Source: CADCVT01 sp036389485
Lineage (GTDB): Bacteria; Actinomycetota; Thermoleophilia; Solirubrobacterales; Solirubrobacteraceae
Direction of reading: 5' to 3'
Length of the DNA: 60,621 bases
Assembly: GCA_036389485.1 (NCBI GenBank)
Contig: DASVPR010000032.1
Span: forward strand, 1 to 60,621
A program made the position numbers and the translations under genes. Below are positions 27,563 to 36,633 of this stretch, piece by piece; the first letter of the stretch is position 1; every line of letters begins with the position of its first letter. The notes beneath the pieces were generated by a model, which saw only the letters and a list, made by a program, of their open reading frames with translations, did no database searches and was not told the DNA's origin.

Positions 27563-28132
27563 CTACGCGGTGATCGCCGCGCCCGCGGCCGGCACCCTCA
27601 CGTCGGCCTCCTCGCGCCGCCGCAGCAGGCGGATGCTCACGATCCCGAAGCCCACGCCGGTCAGCAGGAGCGCGAAGCCCATGACGATCGCGAACGTCGA
27701 GACCGACTCCGCGAAGTACGCGGTGTTCAGTGCCGTCGACAGCGAGATCTGGTTCAGCCACATGTCGCGGAGCGGGTTGTTGATCGCCTCGCCGGACTTC
27801 AGCGCGGCCTCGGCCTGCTCGTCCGGGACGGGCTTGCCGCTGTCCTTGTACACGGCGCGCGGCAGCTCGGCGTAGACCTTCCCGCCTGTCGCCTCGAGCG
27901 TGTGCTTGCGAGTGACCGCGGCGAACGCCTCGGCCTCCTTGCCGGTGTCGACCTTCTGGTTCGGGATGGTCGAGTCGGGCGTGCCGACGATCTTCTCCGC
28001 GGCGAGGTTGTCGTGGATGCGATCGCGGCCGTCGAAGCCCGTGACGATCGAGCCGATGCCGAATGCGATGAGGATGGTGGCGGCGACGATGCCGCCGTAA
28101 CGGGCGATGTTGCCCTTGATGAGGGTGCGCAT
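27563..28132 (-). CDS. Two-helix membrane protein of unknown function
   Basis: A 189-residue protein with an N-terminal helix (YGGIVAATILIAFGIGSIV), a roughly 100-residue extracytoplasmic loop (starting FDGRDRIHDNL and containing HTLEATGG), and a second helix (FAIVMGFALLLTGVGFGIVS). AAAGGAG precedes the ATG. Proteins with this layout are common in Thermoleophilia and other actinobacteria next to redox genes; their function is not established. Confidence 0.65.
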   Translation of the reverse strand: MRTLIKGNIARYGGIVAATILIAFGIGSIVTGFDGRDRIHDNLAAEKIVGTPDSTIPNQKVDTGKEAEAFAAVTRKHTLEATGGKVYAELPRAVYKDSGKPVPDEQAEAALKSGEAINNPLRDMWLNQISLSTALNTAYFAESVSTFAIVMGFALLLTGVGFGIVSIRLLRRREEADVRVPAAGAAITA

Positions 28133-28238
28133 GACCGGCTCCTTTGCTGGTCTCGTTGAACTGCACCCATCTCACCTTCCGGCGGCCGCCTTGAAATCGG
28201 GAGTCGCGCGCGGTCCGGCTGCGGGAAACCCGCAAGCG

Positions 28239-28409
28239 TCATGCCGCGCGCCGCTGAGCCACGGTTACCGGCTGCCGGCGCGTCGGCACGACAGCCACCG
28301 TGCGACGCGTCGAGCGGTCCACGCGGGCGTCGGCCACCGTCGAGTAACGGATGCCCGGCGGCTCGGGGTCGGGGCCGAGGTCCTGCGGTCGCGGGAGGCG
28401 AAAGATCAT
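28239..28409 (-). CDS. Possible small basic protein (56 residues), low confidence
   Basis: An open frame from the ATG at 28409 gives a 56-residue, Arg- and Pro-rich product (MIFRLPRPQDLGPDPEPPGI). It has no clear ribosome binding site and no known family. It lies in an otherwise empty 450-base interval between divergent genes and may be non-coding. Confidence 0.25.
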   Translation of the reverse strand: MIFRLPRPQDLGPDPEPPGIRYSTVADARVDRSTRRTVAVVPTRRQPVTVAQRRAA

Positions 28410-28582
28410 GTCCGCAGCATGGCTGCCGGACCTCACCCCGCCGACCGTGTGTCGCCGCTGACGGCGGGGGTGAACTGTTGCGCTCTCTTACGTAGTTCGC
28501 CGCAGCCCTTCGGCGGCGGGCTGCTCAAGACCCCAGCGCGTCCAGCGTCGATCGTGTGGTCACCCGACGACCAGGAGTGACC

Positions 28583-28795
28583 ATGCAGAAGATCCATTAC
28601 GAGCACACCGCCGGCGACAGTCGCTTGCTGTACGGCATGGGCTGCCCCCTGCTTCTCGCCGTCCTCCTGATCGTCGGGTTCTTCCTCATCGGCGAGATGT
28701 GGCTTCTCCCGCTGATGATGCTCGCCGTCTTCGCCCTCACTGGCCTGGTCCTGTGGGGCTTCAGCCACATGCTCGACGAGGACGAGCAGCCATGA
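28583..28795 (+). CDS. Small membrane protein (70 residues), first gene of the oxidoreductase operon
   Basis: From the ATG at 28583 (AGGAGTG upstream) the product has two hydrophobic helices (CPLLLAVLLIVGFFLIGEMW and LLPLMMLAVFALTGLVLWGF) and an acidic tail. Its stop overlaps the start of the CoA-binding gene by four bases (ATGA), so it leads a translationally coupled operon with the three FAD oxidoreductases. Possibly a membrane dock or subunit for them. Confidence 0.65.
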   Translation: MQKIHYEHTAGDSRLLYGMGCPLLLAVLLIVGFFLIGEMWLLPLMMLAVFALTGLVLWGFSHMLDEDEQP

Positions 28796-29375
28796 GGGCT
28801 ACCGCGCGCATCCGCTGGGCGAACACGATGCGGGACGCTCTTGAGCTCGAGACCGGCGTTGACCGGAGCGACGCCGCGGAGTCCGCGCAGACCCTTCGGG
28901 AGGCCGCCGGGGAATTCCTCGCGCAGAAGCGCATCGCCGTCGCCGGTGTCTCCCGGGACCCGAAGCAGCCGGCGAACCTCATCTTCCGTCGCCTCGCGAC
29001 GCCGGCCACGACGTGTTCGCCGTCAACCCGAACGCCGCAGAGGTGGAGGGCGTGCGCGCCTACGCCGCCGTCTCGTCGATCCCGGAACGGGTCGACGGGG
29101 TCGTCGTCGTGACGACGCCGGAAGTCTCGCGCGACATCGTCGCTGACTGCGCTGCGGCAGGCGTCCCGCGGGTCTGGCTGCACCGCGGTCTCGGCCCCGG
29201 CAGCGTCTCCCAGGAAGCCATCGCCGTGGGCCGCGAGCACGGGATCAGCGTGATCCCAGGCGGCTGCCCGAACATGTTCGGGGCGACCTCCGATCCCGGG
29301 CACGTCTGCCTGCGAGCGATGCTGCGCGCGACGGGCAAGCTGCCGCGGCGGATCGACCGCTCGGTGGCGCCATGA
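28792..29375 (+). CDS. CoA-binding (Rossmann) domain protein, with one frameshift
   Basis: The N-terminal frame reads MRATARIRWANTMRDALELE through FLAQKRIAVAGVSRDPKQPA, the start of a CoA-binding Rossmann fold. Near 28990-29000 the reading moves to another frame, VFAVNPNAAEVEGVRAYAAV, and continues with GVVVVTTPE, VPRVWLHRGLGPGS and GCPNMFGATSDPGH to 29375. Restoring one base in the GC-rich CTCGCGAC gives RRLRDAGHDVFAVNP, as expected. Joined, the product is about 194 residues. Family members bind coenzyme A or act as small redox-linked Rossmann proteins. It overlaps both neighbours by four bases, so coupling would require an intact frame; sequencing error is plausible. Confidence 0.8.
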
Positions 29376-30574
29376 GCGAGCACCACGTCGTCATCGCGGG
29401 CGGCGGCGTCGCCGGCCTCGAAGCGTTGATCGCCCTTCGCAAGCTGGCGGGCGATCGGGTCCGGCTCACACTGCTCGCGCCCACCGACGAGTTCCTCCTC
29501 CGCGCGCTCAGCGTCCAGGAGCCGTTCGCAGGGCCCGGATCGCGCCGCTATTCGCTCGAGACGATCTGCGCCGACCACGACTCGACGTTCCGTCGTGATG
29601 CGCTGGCCTCGGTCGACTCGTCGGCCGGGCACGCGACGACGGCGTCCGGAGAAACCGTCGAGTACGACTCGCTGCTGGTCGCCGTCGGAGCGCAGGCCGA
29701 ACCGGTCTTTCCGCAGGCGCTGACGTTCCGGGGCCTTCAGGACGCCGAGCGCATGCATGGCCTGATCCAAGACGTCGAGGCGGGGCTCATCACCCGGATC
29801 GCCTTCGTCGTGCCGACTGGCACCACGTGGCCGCTGCCGCTCTACGAGCTCGCGCTGATGACGGCCGAGCGCGCCTACGCGATGTCGGTGGACGTCGGCC
29901 TGACGATAGTGACGCCCGAGTCCCAGCCGCTCGCCATCTTCGGTCGCGTCGCGAGCCAGCGGGTCGACGAGATCCTCGCCGAGCGCGGGATCGTCATCCG
30001 GACGGACTCGCACGTGTCGTCGGTCCAGCAAGGCGTCGTCGTCGCGAAGCCCGAGCACGTCGAGGTGCGCGCTCAGCGCGTCGTCGCGCTGCCGCGCCTG
30101 CGGGGACCGCGCGTCGACGGCCTGCCCTCCGACGCCGACGGGTTCCTCCCGGTCGACGAACTCGGACACGTGCGAGATGCCGACGGTGTCTTCGCCGCCG
30201 GCGACGGCACGAACGTGCCCATCAAGCAGGGCGGCATCGCGGCGCAGCAAGCGCTCGCAGCAGCGACGGCGATTGCGATCCGCGTCGGCGCCGACGTCCG
30301 GCCGCGGCCGTTCCGCCCGATTCTTCGCGCGGAGCTCCTGACTGGCTCGCGGTCGACGTACCTGCGCGAGCACGTCGCGGGCGGTGGCGGCATCGACGCG
30401 TCGACGGCCTCCGACCAGGCGCTGTGGTGGCCGCCGTCGAAGGTCGCCGCGCCGCACCTCGCGCCCTACCTCGAGCGCGCCGCGGCAGGGCTCCGTGGTC
30501 CGGCCGCTGCGCTGGAGCCGCACGCGATTCACGCCCAAGGCGACCCCGCCGGAGGGATCGAGGTGATCGAATGA
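29372..30574 (+). CDS. NAD(P)/FAD-dependent oxidoreductase, paralogue 2
   Basis: A 400-residue flavoprotein. The N-terminal HVVIAGGGVAGLEALIALRK binds FAD, a mid-protein Pro-Leu hairpin (TTWPLPLYELALM) is shared by all four paralogues here, and the C-terminal GVFAAGDGTNVPIKQGGIAAQQ completes the FAD site. It overlaps the upstream CoA-binding gene and downstream paralogue 3 by four bases each (ATGA). No redox Cys pair is visible, so it is closer to NDH-2-like dehydrogenases than to classical sulfide:quinone reductase. Substrate unknown. Confidence 0.85.
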   Translation: MSEHHVVIAGGGVAGLEALIALRKLAGDRVRLTLLAPTDEFLLRALSVQEPFAGPGSRRYSLETICADHDSTFRRDALASVDSSAGHATTASGETVEYDSLLVAVGAQAEPVFPQALTFRGLQDAERMHGLIQDVEAGLITRIAFVVPTGTTWPLPLYELALMTAERAYAMSVDVGLTIVTPESQPLAIFGRVASQRVDEILAERGIVIRTDSHVSSVQQGVVVAKPEHVEVRAQRVVALPRLRGPRVDGLPSDADGFLPVDELGHVRDADGVFAAGDGTNVPIKQGGIAAQQALAAATAIAIRVGADVRPRPFRPILRAELLTGSRSTYLREHVAGGGGIDASTASDQALWWPPSKVAAPHLAPYLERAAAGLRGPAAALEPHAIHAQGDPAGGIEVIE

Positions 30575-31932
30575 GCCCGCAGCGCCGACCGCACGTGGTT
30601 ATCGCCGGTGGTGGCATCGCGGGGGTCGAGACGGTTCTCGCGCTGCGAGCGCTCGCCGGCGCGCGGGTCTCGATCGAGCTCCTGACTCCCGAGCCCGACC
30701 TCGTCATGCGTCCGCTCGCCGTGGCAGCACCGTTCGGGACGGCGGACGTCACCCGGTACCCGCTGGAGGCCATCTGCCGAAACCAGAACGTCCACCTCCG
30801 GCGTGAGCCGCTGGAGTACGTCGACGTGGCTCGTCGGCGGGTCGAGACGGCCTCCGGCGCACGTGTCGACTTCGACATGCTCGTGCTGGCGGTCGGCGCG
30901 CGCCGACGGGACGCGCTTCCCGGATCGTTGACGTTTGATGGGGACGCGGGCATCCGCGGCTTCCGCCAGATCCTTGACGACCTGCGACGCGGCGCGGCGC
31001 GGTCGCTCACGTTCGTCGTGCCCGACGGCGTGACGTGGCCGCTGCCGCTCTACGAGCTCGCGCTGATGACCGCGGAGCACGTTCGGGACGACGACGTGCG
31101 ACTCACGCTCGTCACGCCCGAGGACGATCCGCTCGATGTCTTCGGGCTTCCCGCGCGGGAACGCGTTCGCGCGCTACTCGCGGAGCGCAACATCACCCTG
31201 CGCGTCGGCGCACGGCCGCTGGACGTGACGAACGGCATCCTCCTGACCTCGGACGGCGCGATCCCGGCCGCACGACTCGTGGCACTGCCACGCCTCGAAG
31301 GCGCTCGCGTCCCTGGCGTGCCATGCGATCGCGACGGGTTTCTCGACGTCGACGAGCACGGCGAGGTCGTCGGCGCACCAGGCGTGTACGCCGCAGGTGA
31401 CGGCACCTCGCAGCCCGTCAAGCAGGGAGGGCTGGCGGCGCAGCAGGCCGACGCCGCCGCCGAAGCCATCGCCGCCGCCTGCGGCGCGCCGTTGACGCCG
31501 ACGCCGTTCCGCCCGCAGCTCCGGGCCCAGCTGCTGACCGGCACCCTGCCGTGGTGGTTCCGCGCCGAGGCGGCCAGCACCTCGCCGCTCTGGCGCCCGG
31601 CGGGCAAGGTCGCGGCGCGCTACCTCACGCCCTACCTCACCGAGCGCGCACCGCTCGGACTCACCGACCACCCGGTGCTCCGCGACGTCGACGCGCCCGA
31701 GCGCGAGCTGATCGAAGAGCGCCAGGCAGCGCTCGACATGGCCCTGACGCTCGCAGACGACGAAGCCGCCGCGGGCGAGCCCCTCCTCGCGATCCGGTGG
31801 CTGGAGGCTGCGGAGGGAATCGCCGGAACCCTGCCACCGGAGTACGTCGAGAAGCGCCGGCGCTGGGCGCAGCCGACGGCGCCCGATGCGCCGCGCGTCC
31901 GCGAGCCGGGCGGGGCGTGGTCGGTCCGATGA
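30571..31932 (+). CDS. NAD(P)/FAD-dependent oxidoreductase, paralogue 3
   Basis: A 453-residue paralogue with the same FAD sites (VVIAGGGIAGVETVLALRAL; GVYAAGDGTSQPVKQGGLAA) and the shared TWPLPLYELALMTAEH segment. It carries an added C-terminal helical extension of about 70 residues (RQAALDMALTLADDEAAAGE) ending in a region resembling a TPR-like hairpin, which is also present in paralogue 4 but not in 1 and 2. ATGA overlaps at both ends show tight coupling. Confidence 0.85.
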   Translation: MSPQRRPHVVIAGGGIAGVETVLALRALAGARVSIELLTPEPDLVMRPLAVAAPFGTADVTRYPLEAICRNQNVHLRREPLEYVDVARRRVETASGARVDFDMLVLAVGARRRDALPGSLTFDGDAGIRGFRQILDDLRRGAARSLTFVVPDGVTWPLPLYELALMTAEHVRDDDVRLTLVTPEDDPLDVFGLPARERVRALLAERNITLRVGARPLDVTNGILLTSDGAIPAARLVALPRLEGARVPGVPCDRDGFLDVDEHGEVVGAPGVYAAGDGTSQPVKQGGLAAQQADAAAEAIAAACGAPLTPTPFRPQLRAQLLTGTLPWWFRAEAASTSPLWRPAGKVAARYLTPYLTERAPLGLTDHPVLRDVDAPERELIEERQAALDMALTLADDEAAAGEPLLAIRWLEAAEGIAGTLPPEYVEKRRRWAQPTAPDAPRVREPGGAWSVR

Positions 31933-33170
31933 AGGTCGTCATCGCCGGCGGAGGATTCGCGGGCGTCGAGGCCATGCTGGCCCTGCGCGCGCTGGGCGGC
32001 GATCGGGTCGACATCGAGCTCGTCACAGAGAGCAGCTCGCTCCTCTACCGGCCGCAGACGGTACGCGAGCCGTTTGGGGGTGACGAGGCGGAGCGCATCG
32101 CGCTGCAGCCGCTGTGCGACGCGCATGAGACGACGCTTCGCACTGCGCGCGTCGACGCGGTGGACCTCTCACGCAACGAGGTCACGACCGATGGCTGCGG
32201 CGTGATCCCGTTCGATGTACTGCTCGTCGCGGCGGGCGCCCGGCGCGCGCCGACGATCCCCGGGGCCGTCACGTTCGACGGGACGCGCCGGGGGATCAAC
32301 GCGATGCACGACCTGCTGGGCCAGGCGCGAAGCGGAGAGCTGGACTGGATCGCGTTCTTCGCGCCCGAGGCGACGACCTGGACGCTCCCGCTCTACGAGC
32401 TCGCGTTCCTGACGCAGACCGCCCTGCGTGACGCACCGTCGCGTGTGCGACTCGACATCCTGACTCCCGAGCTCGAGCCGCTCGAGGCGTTCGGCGTCGG
32501 CGTGAGCGAGCGCCTCCGTAAGGCGCTCGCTGCGCGGGCGATCGGGCTGCTCCGGCCGGACGCGCTGCCGCAGCTCGGCGCCGATGCCGTCGTCGCGCTG
32601 CCGCGGGTCTTCGGCCCGCGGCTGAAGGGGCTGCCGGCGAATGCCGACGGCTTTCTGCCCGTCGACGGCTTCGGCCGGGTCCCAGGGGCCCCGGGGGTGT
32701 ACGCAGCGGGAGACGTGACCGACCACCCGATCAAGCAAGGAGGCCTCGCCGCACAGCAGGCCGAGGCCGCCGCCGCCCACATCGCGGCCGCAGCGGGCGC
32801 CCCGGTCGAGCCGCAGCCGTTCAGCCCGGTGCTTCGTGCGCTCCTGCTCACAGGCGGCGTGCCATTGCATCTCCTTGCGGGACGAGATTCGCAGGCCGTG
32901 TCACGGCCGATGTGGCCGAGCCGCGGCAAGGTGATCGGCACGCGACTCGCCCAATATCTGGGAATCCACGAGCCGGCCGACCGGCCGCAGGGCATGGAGC
33001 TCGCACTCATGCTTGCTGATGACGCGGCGGCCGAGGGTGATGCGGGAGCGGCGCTCGAGTGGCTCTCGACGGCGGACGCGATCGGGCTGACGCTGCCGCC
33101 GGAGTACGAGGAGAAGCGGCTCGTCTGGACTATGGGCTCGGCGTACGTCAAACAACCAGCAGCGCGCTGA
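31929..33170 (+). CDS. NAD(P)/FAD-dependent oxidoreductase, paralogue 4
   Basis: A 413-residue paralogue that starts directly with the FAD-binding strand (MKVVIAGGGFAGVEAMLALR) and has GVYAAGDVTDHPIKQGGLAA near the end. The C-terminal helical extension resembles that of paralogue 3 (MELALMLADDAAAEGDAGAA; LPPEYEEKR). Last gene of the five-gene operon. The three tandem copies are clearly divergent in sequence, so they reflect old duplication and specialisation, perhaps as subunits of one complex. Confidence 0.85.
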   Translation: MKVVIAGGGFAGVEAMLALRALGGDRVDIELVTESSSLLYRPQTVREPFGGDEAERIALQPLCDAHETTLRTARVDAVDLSRNEVTTDGCGVIPFDVLLVAAGARRAPTIPGAVTFDGTRRGINAMHDLLGQARSGELDWIAFFAPEATTWTLPLYELAFLTQTALRDAPSRVRLDILTPELEPLEAFGVGVSERLRKALAARAIGLLRPDALPQLGADAVVALPRVFGPRLKGLPANADGFLPVDGFGRVPGAPGVYAAGDVTDHPIKQGGLAAQQAEAAAAHIAAAAGAPVEPQPFSPVLRALLLTGGVPLHLLAGRDSQAVSRPMWPSRGKVIGTRLAQYLGIHEPADRPQGMELALMLADDAAAEGDAGAALEWLSTADAIGLTLPPEYEEKRLVWTMGSAYVKQPAAR

Positions 33171-33322
33171 GGCGCCACCACTGCGGATTTCCACGGACCA
33201 CATCCGTTGCGCGGCACGGATGGCCGAACGACGCCGACCGGCGACGATCGCGGCGTGGCATCGGTCCCGACCTTCACCCTGCAGAGCAGCCCGACACCCA
33301 CCACGGTGCTGCGGTTCGCGTG

Positions 33323-33961
33323 ATGGTCGCTCAGCCCACCGCAGCCGTCGACCTGTACTGGATCCCGCTCGGCGCGGACGGCCACTCGGTGCGATTCAAC
33401 GGCAAGGTGTACGAAGCGATCGTCGCGGCATGGCAGCACCGCGGGCGGTGCGACCTCTACCACGCGGCCCTCGTCGTCGAGCTCGACGGCAGTCGCTACA
33501 CGATCGAGATCGCGCCCTCGCCCGACGCTGATGAGCCGAGCCGAGGCGTCGTGCGCACGGGGGCCGTCGGCAGCCGCTATCTCGGCTGGCTCCGCCTGTT
33601 CCGCTACGAGGTCCGCCGCTGGCGTGGCGGCTCGATCCCGGATCTCGCCGAGGCCGTAGGTGGTGCGCGTCGCCTCACGACCGATGCCGTCGTCACGCGC
33701 CGGCTCTTGAGTGCGGTCGCGGACGTACCAACGCCAGTGTGGGGGCGCGATGAGCTCGAGGCGGGAGAGATGTGGAACTCGAACTCGATGATCGCTTGGG
33801 TCATCCACACAGCCGGTCTACCGACGGCCGACCTCAAGCCGCCACCGCGCGGTCGCGCTCCCGGTTGGAACGCAGGGCTTGCGGTGGCGCGACGCGCGGA
33901 AGGCTACGAACGGCACGTGCGACGGTCGCGCCGGCCGTCGGCTCGCCACGCGAATGCCTGA
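33323..33961 (+). CDS. Conserved hypothetical protein, 212 residues
   Basis: Starts at the ATG at 33323 (or the GTG just before it). MVAQPTAAVDLYWIPLGADG, followed by VRFNGKVYEA, gives a beta-rich N-terminal domain; the remainder is mixed. Proteins opening with this LYWIPLGA segment recur in actinobacteria without known function. Soluble, no membrane helix. Its C-terminal 40 residues are Arg-rich and may be disordered. Confidence 0.6.
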   Translation: MVAQPTAAVDLYWIPLGADGHSVRFNGKVYEAIVAAWQHRGRCDLYHAALVVELDGSRYTIEIAPSPDADEPSRGVVRTGAVGSRYLGWLRLFRYEVRRWRGGSIPDLAEAVGGARRLTTDAVVTRRLLSAVADVPTPVWGRDELEAGEMWNSNSMIAWVIHTAGLPTADLKPPPRGRAPGWNAGLAVARRAEGYERHVRRSRRPSARHANA

Positions 33962-34029
33962 GTGAGACGGGGAAACCGGACGCCGGCACGCTCCCGCTCG
34001 ACTCATCGACCAGTCGGTACGTTCGCACG

Positions 34030-34251
34030 ATGTACGCCCCTGATGACGCGCAACGCGTGTTCGAGCACCTCGCCAACGTCGAGGCTGCCAAGGCCGGCCG
34101 CGACTTCCAGCACCACGCGCGAGCAATCCCTCGCGGCTGGCACCTCAGCGTCCGATCCTGCGGGAAATTACGGAGCTCGTGCCGCAGCGCCTTCCGATGT
34201 GCTCGCGCTCGCGAGGAGCGAGCATCGAAGCACCACATCGGAACGCACTGA
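34030..34251 (+). CDS. Possible small protein (73 residues), low confidence
   Basis: An open frame from the ATG at 34030 gives MYAPDDAQRVFEHLANVEAA, then His- and Arg-rich sequence ending three bases before the next gene's ATG. The first half looks helical and protein-like; the second half does not. No family recognised. Confidence 0.3.
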   Translation: MYAPDDAQRVFEHLANVEAAKAGRDFQHHARAIPRGWHLSVRSCGKLRSSCRSAFRCARAREERASKHHIGTH

Positions 34252-34253
34252 AG

Positions 34254-35042
34254 ATGACCGCCACCGTCGAACCCTCCCAAACCCGCACGGCCGAGATTCG
34301 AGCCCGCGTCGAGGACGGGAGCGTCCCGATCATCGAGCTCGTTCGGTCGTTCAGCGTCGTCAGCGGCGGCCCCGCGATCCTCGACGCCGCGGCGACCGCG
34401 AGCATCGCCTCGACGCTCCGCGCGATCCGCCGCAAGCGCCGGCCGCCGGTGCCCGCCGTTCTGGGCGTGATGCTGACCGCCGCCTACGCCGCGGTCGGGC
34501 GACCGTGGATGCGTCAGTGGGGTGCAACCCCTGCTGAGCAGCGACAGAAGCTCCCGGGCGACGACCTCGTCCCGGAGCCGGCGAGCCAGTCGACTCGCGC
34601 GGTAGCGATCAACGCCCCGGCGTCGGAGGTGTGGCAGTGGCTCGCCCAGATCGGGCAGGATCGCGGCGGCTTCTACAGCTACGAGTGGCTCGAGAATCTG
34701 GCGGGCTGCCGGATGCACAACGCGGAGACCGTGCGCCACGATTGGCAACACCGCGATGTCGGCGAGCGCGTGTACCTCCATCCGCTCTTCCCCCTTCCCG
34801 TCACCGTGTTCGAGCCGGGTCGGGCGATCGCGCTGAAGGGATGGGGCGCTTTCGTCGTCGAGCCGCTCGACGCTGAGCACACACGACTGATCGCGCGCGA
34901 GCGGACACCGCGCGACGTCGGCGCGCTGTTCTACGAGCTGTTCATGGCGATCCCGCACTTCGTCATGGAGCGCAAGATGCTGCTCGGGATCAAGGAGCGG
35001 GCGGAGCGGACGCGCGCTGAGCGCGCCGCCGCAGCCGTCTGA
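34254..35042 (+). CDS. SRPBCC (START-like) family protein
   Basis: A 262-residue protein. After a roughly 60-residue helical leader and a short hydrophobic segment (VPAVLGVMLTAAYAAVG), an SRPBCC domain begins at STRAVAINAPASEVWQWLAQ, the classic first strand-helix of polyketide-cyclase/START-like lipid-binding folds. It continues through GGFYSYEWLENLAGC and ends with a helix that would close the pocket. The hydrophobic ligand is unknown. The 3' end overlaps the convergent coupling-protein gene by 53 bases. Confidence 0.75.
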   Translation: MTATVEPSQTRTAEIRARVEDGSVPIIELVRSFSVVSGGPAILDAAATASIASTLRAIRRKRRPPVPAVLGVMLTAAYAAVGRPWMRQWGATPAEQRQKLPGDDLVPEPASQSTRAVAINAPASEVWQWLAQIGQDRGGFYSYEWLENLAGCRMHNAETVRHDWQHRDVGERVYLHPLFPLPVTVFEPGRAIALKGWGAFVVEPLDAEHTRLIARERTPRDVGALFYELFMAIPHFVMERKMLLGIKERAERTRAERAAAAV

Positions 35043-36633
35043 CGCGCCACCACGGCGCGGTCGCGATCACTGCCGGCGGCGCGCTGCCGGAGACCAGGAG
35101 GGCGCGATCACCGTCGAGCTGCTGCAGCCCACCAGCCGTGGCCTTCGGTCGCCTTGCCCGCTCGCTCGCGCGTTCGCGGCGGACGTCACCCAGCAAATCG
35201 ACGAGGTATCGCCTCGTGGCCTCGTCGGTGATCGGCCCCATGAAGAGCTTCGAGGTCGAGTTCGCAAGGATCGTGTCGGCGGCTCCCCCATATCGCTCCT
35301 GCAGCTGACCCAGCGACTGCCAGATGGTCGCGATGCGGACGCCGTGCCCTGCCGCCTGAGACAGAAAGCGGGGCAGCTCGCGCACCGGCGCGACGTTCGC
35401 CGCCTCGACAAGCACGCGCAGCGTCGGCGAGAGCGGCCCCTCGCTGGATGCGCGCTCCGCGGCACTGTGAAGCAGCGACGAGATCAGCGCGACGACGAGC
35501 GGTGCGAGCAGCCGCTGGTCGCGATCGGCAGCTACGATGTACAGCGTGTTCGGCGCTCCGTCGAAGAACGCGCTTGCCGACACGCCGCGCCCGGATCTCG
35601 CGAGCACCTCGGGGTAGCGATACGCCGCGAGGACAGAGCCCGCGGACATGTAGGTCGTCCCGCGGTTCCGCGGATCCAGTGATACGACGGACCGCAACTG
35701 CCGCGCTGCCGCATCCGCCCGATGCGACCGGAGCACGTGCGCCGGCTCCTTGGTCTCCTGGCCGTCGAGCCAACCGATCACGACGTCGATCGCGCCCTCT
35801 CCGAGGACCGCCGCGTGCATCAACGGCGCGAGCAGCTTCGCGGCCTCGCCGCGCCAGTAGTTGGCGACCTCCGAATCGTTGTCCTGCGTGGCGTCTGCGA
35901 GCCACTGCGCCTGACGCAGCGCGTAGGACCACTCGCCGCAGCCGTCGAGCGGGTCCCAGGCAGCCGAGTCCTGCGAGAACGGGTCGTAGATCCACACGCG
36001 CCCGTGGCGCTCGCGCCAGCCGCGAGTCGCGTCGAGCACGTCGCGCTTCGTGCTCGTCACGATCGCGGGGCCGGGGTGCTCGAGCAGCCACGGGATAACA
36101 CACCGCGTCGTCTTGCCGGAGCGCGTGGGGGCAATGACGGCGATGTGTGCCTCGTCATCCGTGCGGAGCTGGCGGCCGTCGACATTGCCGATGGTGAAGC
36201 CGCATCGGTTGCGACGGCTCGAAAGCTCAGAGAGGTCCCGCCTGCGCGCCCACGATCTGGGACGCGCGCCGCGCCAGTCGTACGGCCGGCGGCCAAGTCG
36301 ATCACGGGCGACCTGGGGCTCCACACGCCGCCACACGACTACTGCCGTCGCAAGTACGATCGCGGCGAAGACCCCGACCGTGATCCACCAGCGCCGCGCG
36401 TCGGGCATCTGTGCGCGGACGCGCGCGGGATACGCCGACCGCGGATCTGACCATCGCCCTTCGCTGATGATGCGGACGGTGCCGACGACCGCCCTCGCTG
36501 CGGAGCAGCGAGGCGTCTGGCTTTCCCAGACCGCGACGACGACGGCCGGCGTTGCCCACGCGAGCGCGGCAAGCACCAGCGCGGTCGCGGCAATTGCGCT
36601 GAGGGCGACCGGGTTCTCGTCGCGCTCTCTCAT
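34990..36633 (-). CDS. Type IV coupling protein (VirD4/TraG-like ATPase)
   Basis: A 547-residue protein starting at the ATG at 36633, which overlaps the upstream transglycosylase stop by four bases. Two N-terminal transmembrane helices (LSAIAATALVLAALAWAT; WWITVGVFAAIVLATAVVVW) are followed by Walker A in APTRSGKTTRCVIPWLL and a TraG-like C-terminal ATPase core (IATIWQSLGQLQERYGGAAD). The Walker B position reads LRVLVEAANVAPVREL: the usual Asp-Glu before AN is Val-Glu, as happens in some TraG relatives. Coupling proteins bring the relaxase-DNA complex to the secretion channel. Last gene of the transfer operon. Confidence 0.88.
   Translation of the reverse strand: MRERDENPVALSAIAATALVLAALAWATPAVVVAVWESQTPRCSAARAVVGTVRIISEGRWSDPRSAYPARVRAQMPDARRWWITVGVFAAIVLATAVVVWRRVEPQVARDRLGRRPYDWRGARPRSWARRRDLSELSSRRNRCGFTIGNVDGRQLRTDDEAHIAVIAPTRSGKTTRCVIPWLLEHPGPAIVTSTKRDVLDATRGWRERHGRVWIYDPFSQDSAAWDPLDGCGEWSYALRQAQWLADATQDNDSEVANYWRGEAAKLLAPLMHAAVLGEGAIDVVIGWLDGQETKEPAHVLRSHRADAAARQLRSVVSLDPRNRGTTYMSAGSVLAAYRYPEVLARSGRGVSASAFFDGAPNTLYIVAADRDQRLLAPLVVALISSLLHSAAERASSEGPLSPTLRVLVEAANVAPVRELPRFLSQAAGHGVRIATIWQSLGQLQERYGGAADTILANSTSKLFMGPITDEATRRYLVDLLGDVRRERASERARRPKATAGGLQQLDGDRALLVSGSAPPAVIATAPWWRVRRLRRRAQRASAPPAP

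Noticed and set aside
30222..31010. Minus-strand open frame over the FAD oxidoreductase operon
   Set aside because: Antisense shadow of well-supported flavoprotein genes.
29372..33170. Assembly duplication explaining three similar FAD genes
   Set aside because: The copies differ throughout, with different lengths and C-termini, so they are true paralogues.
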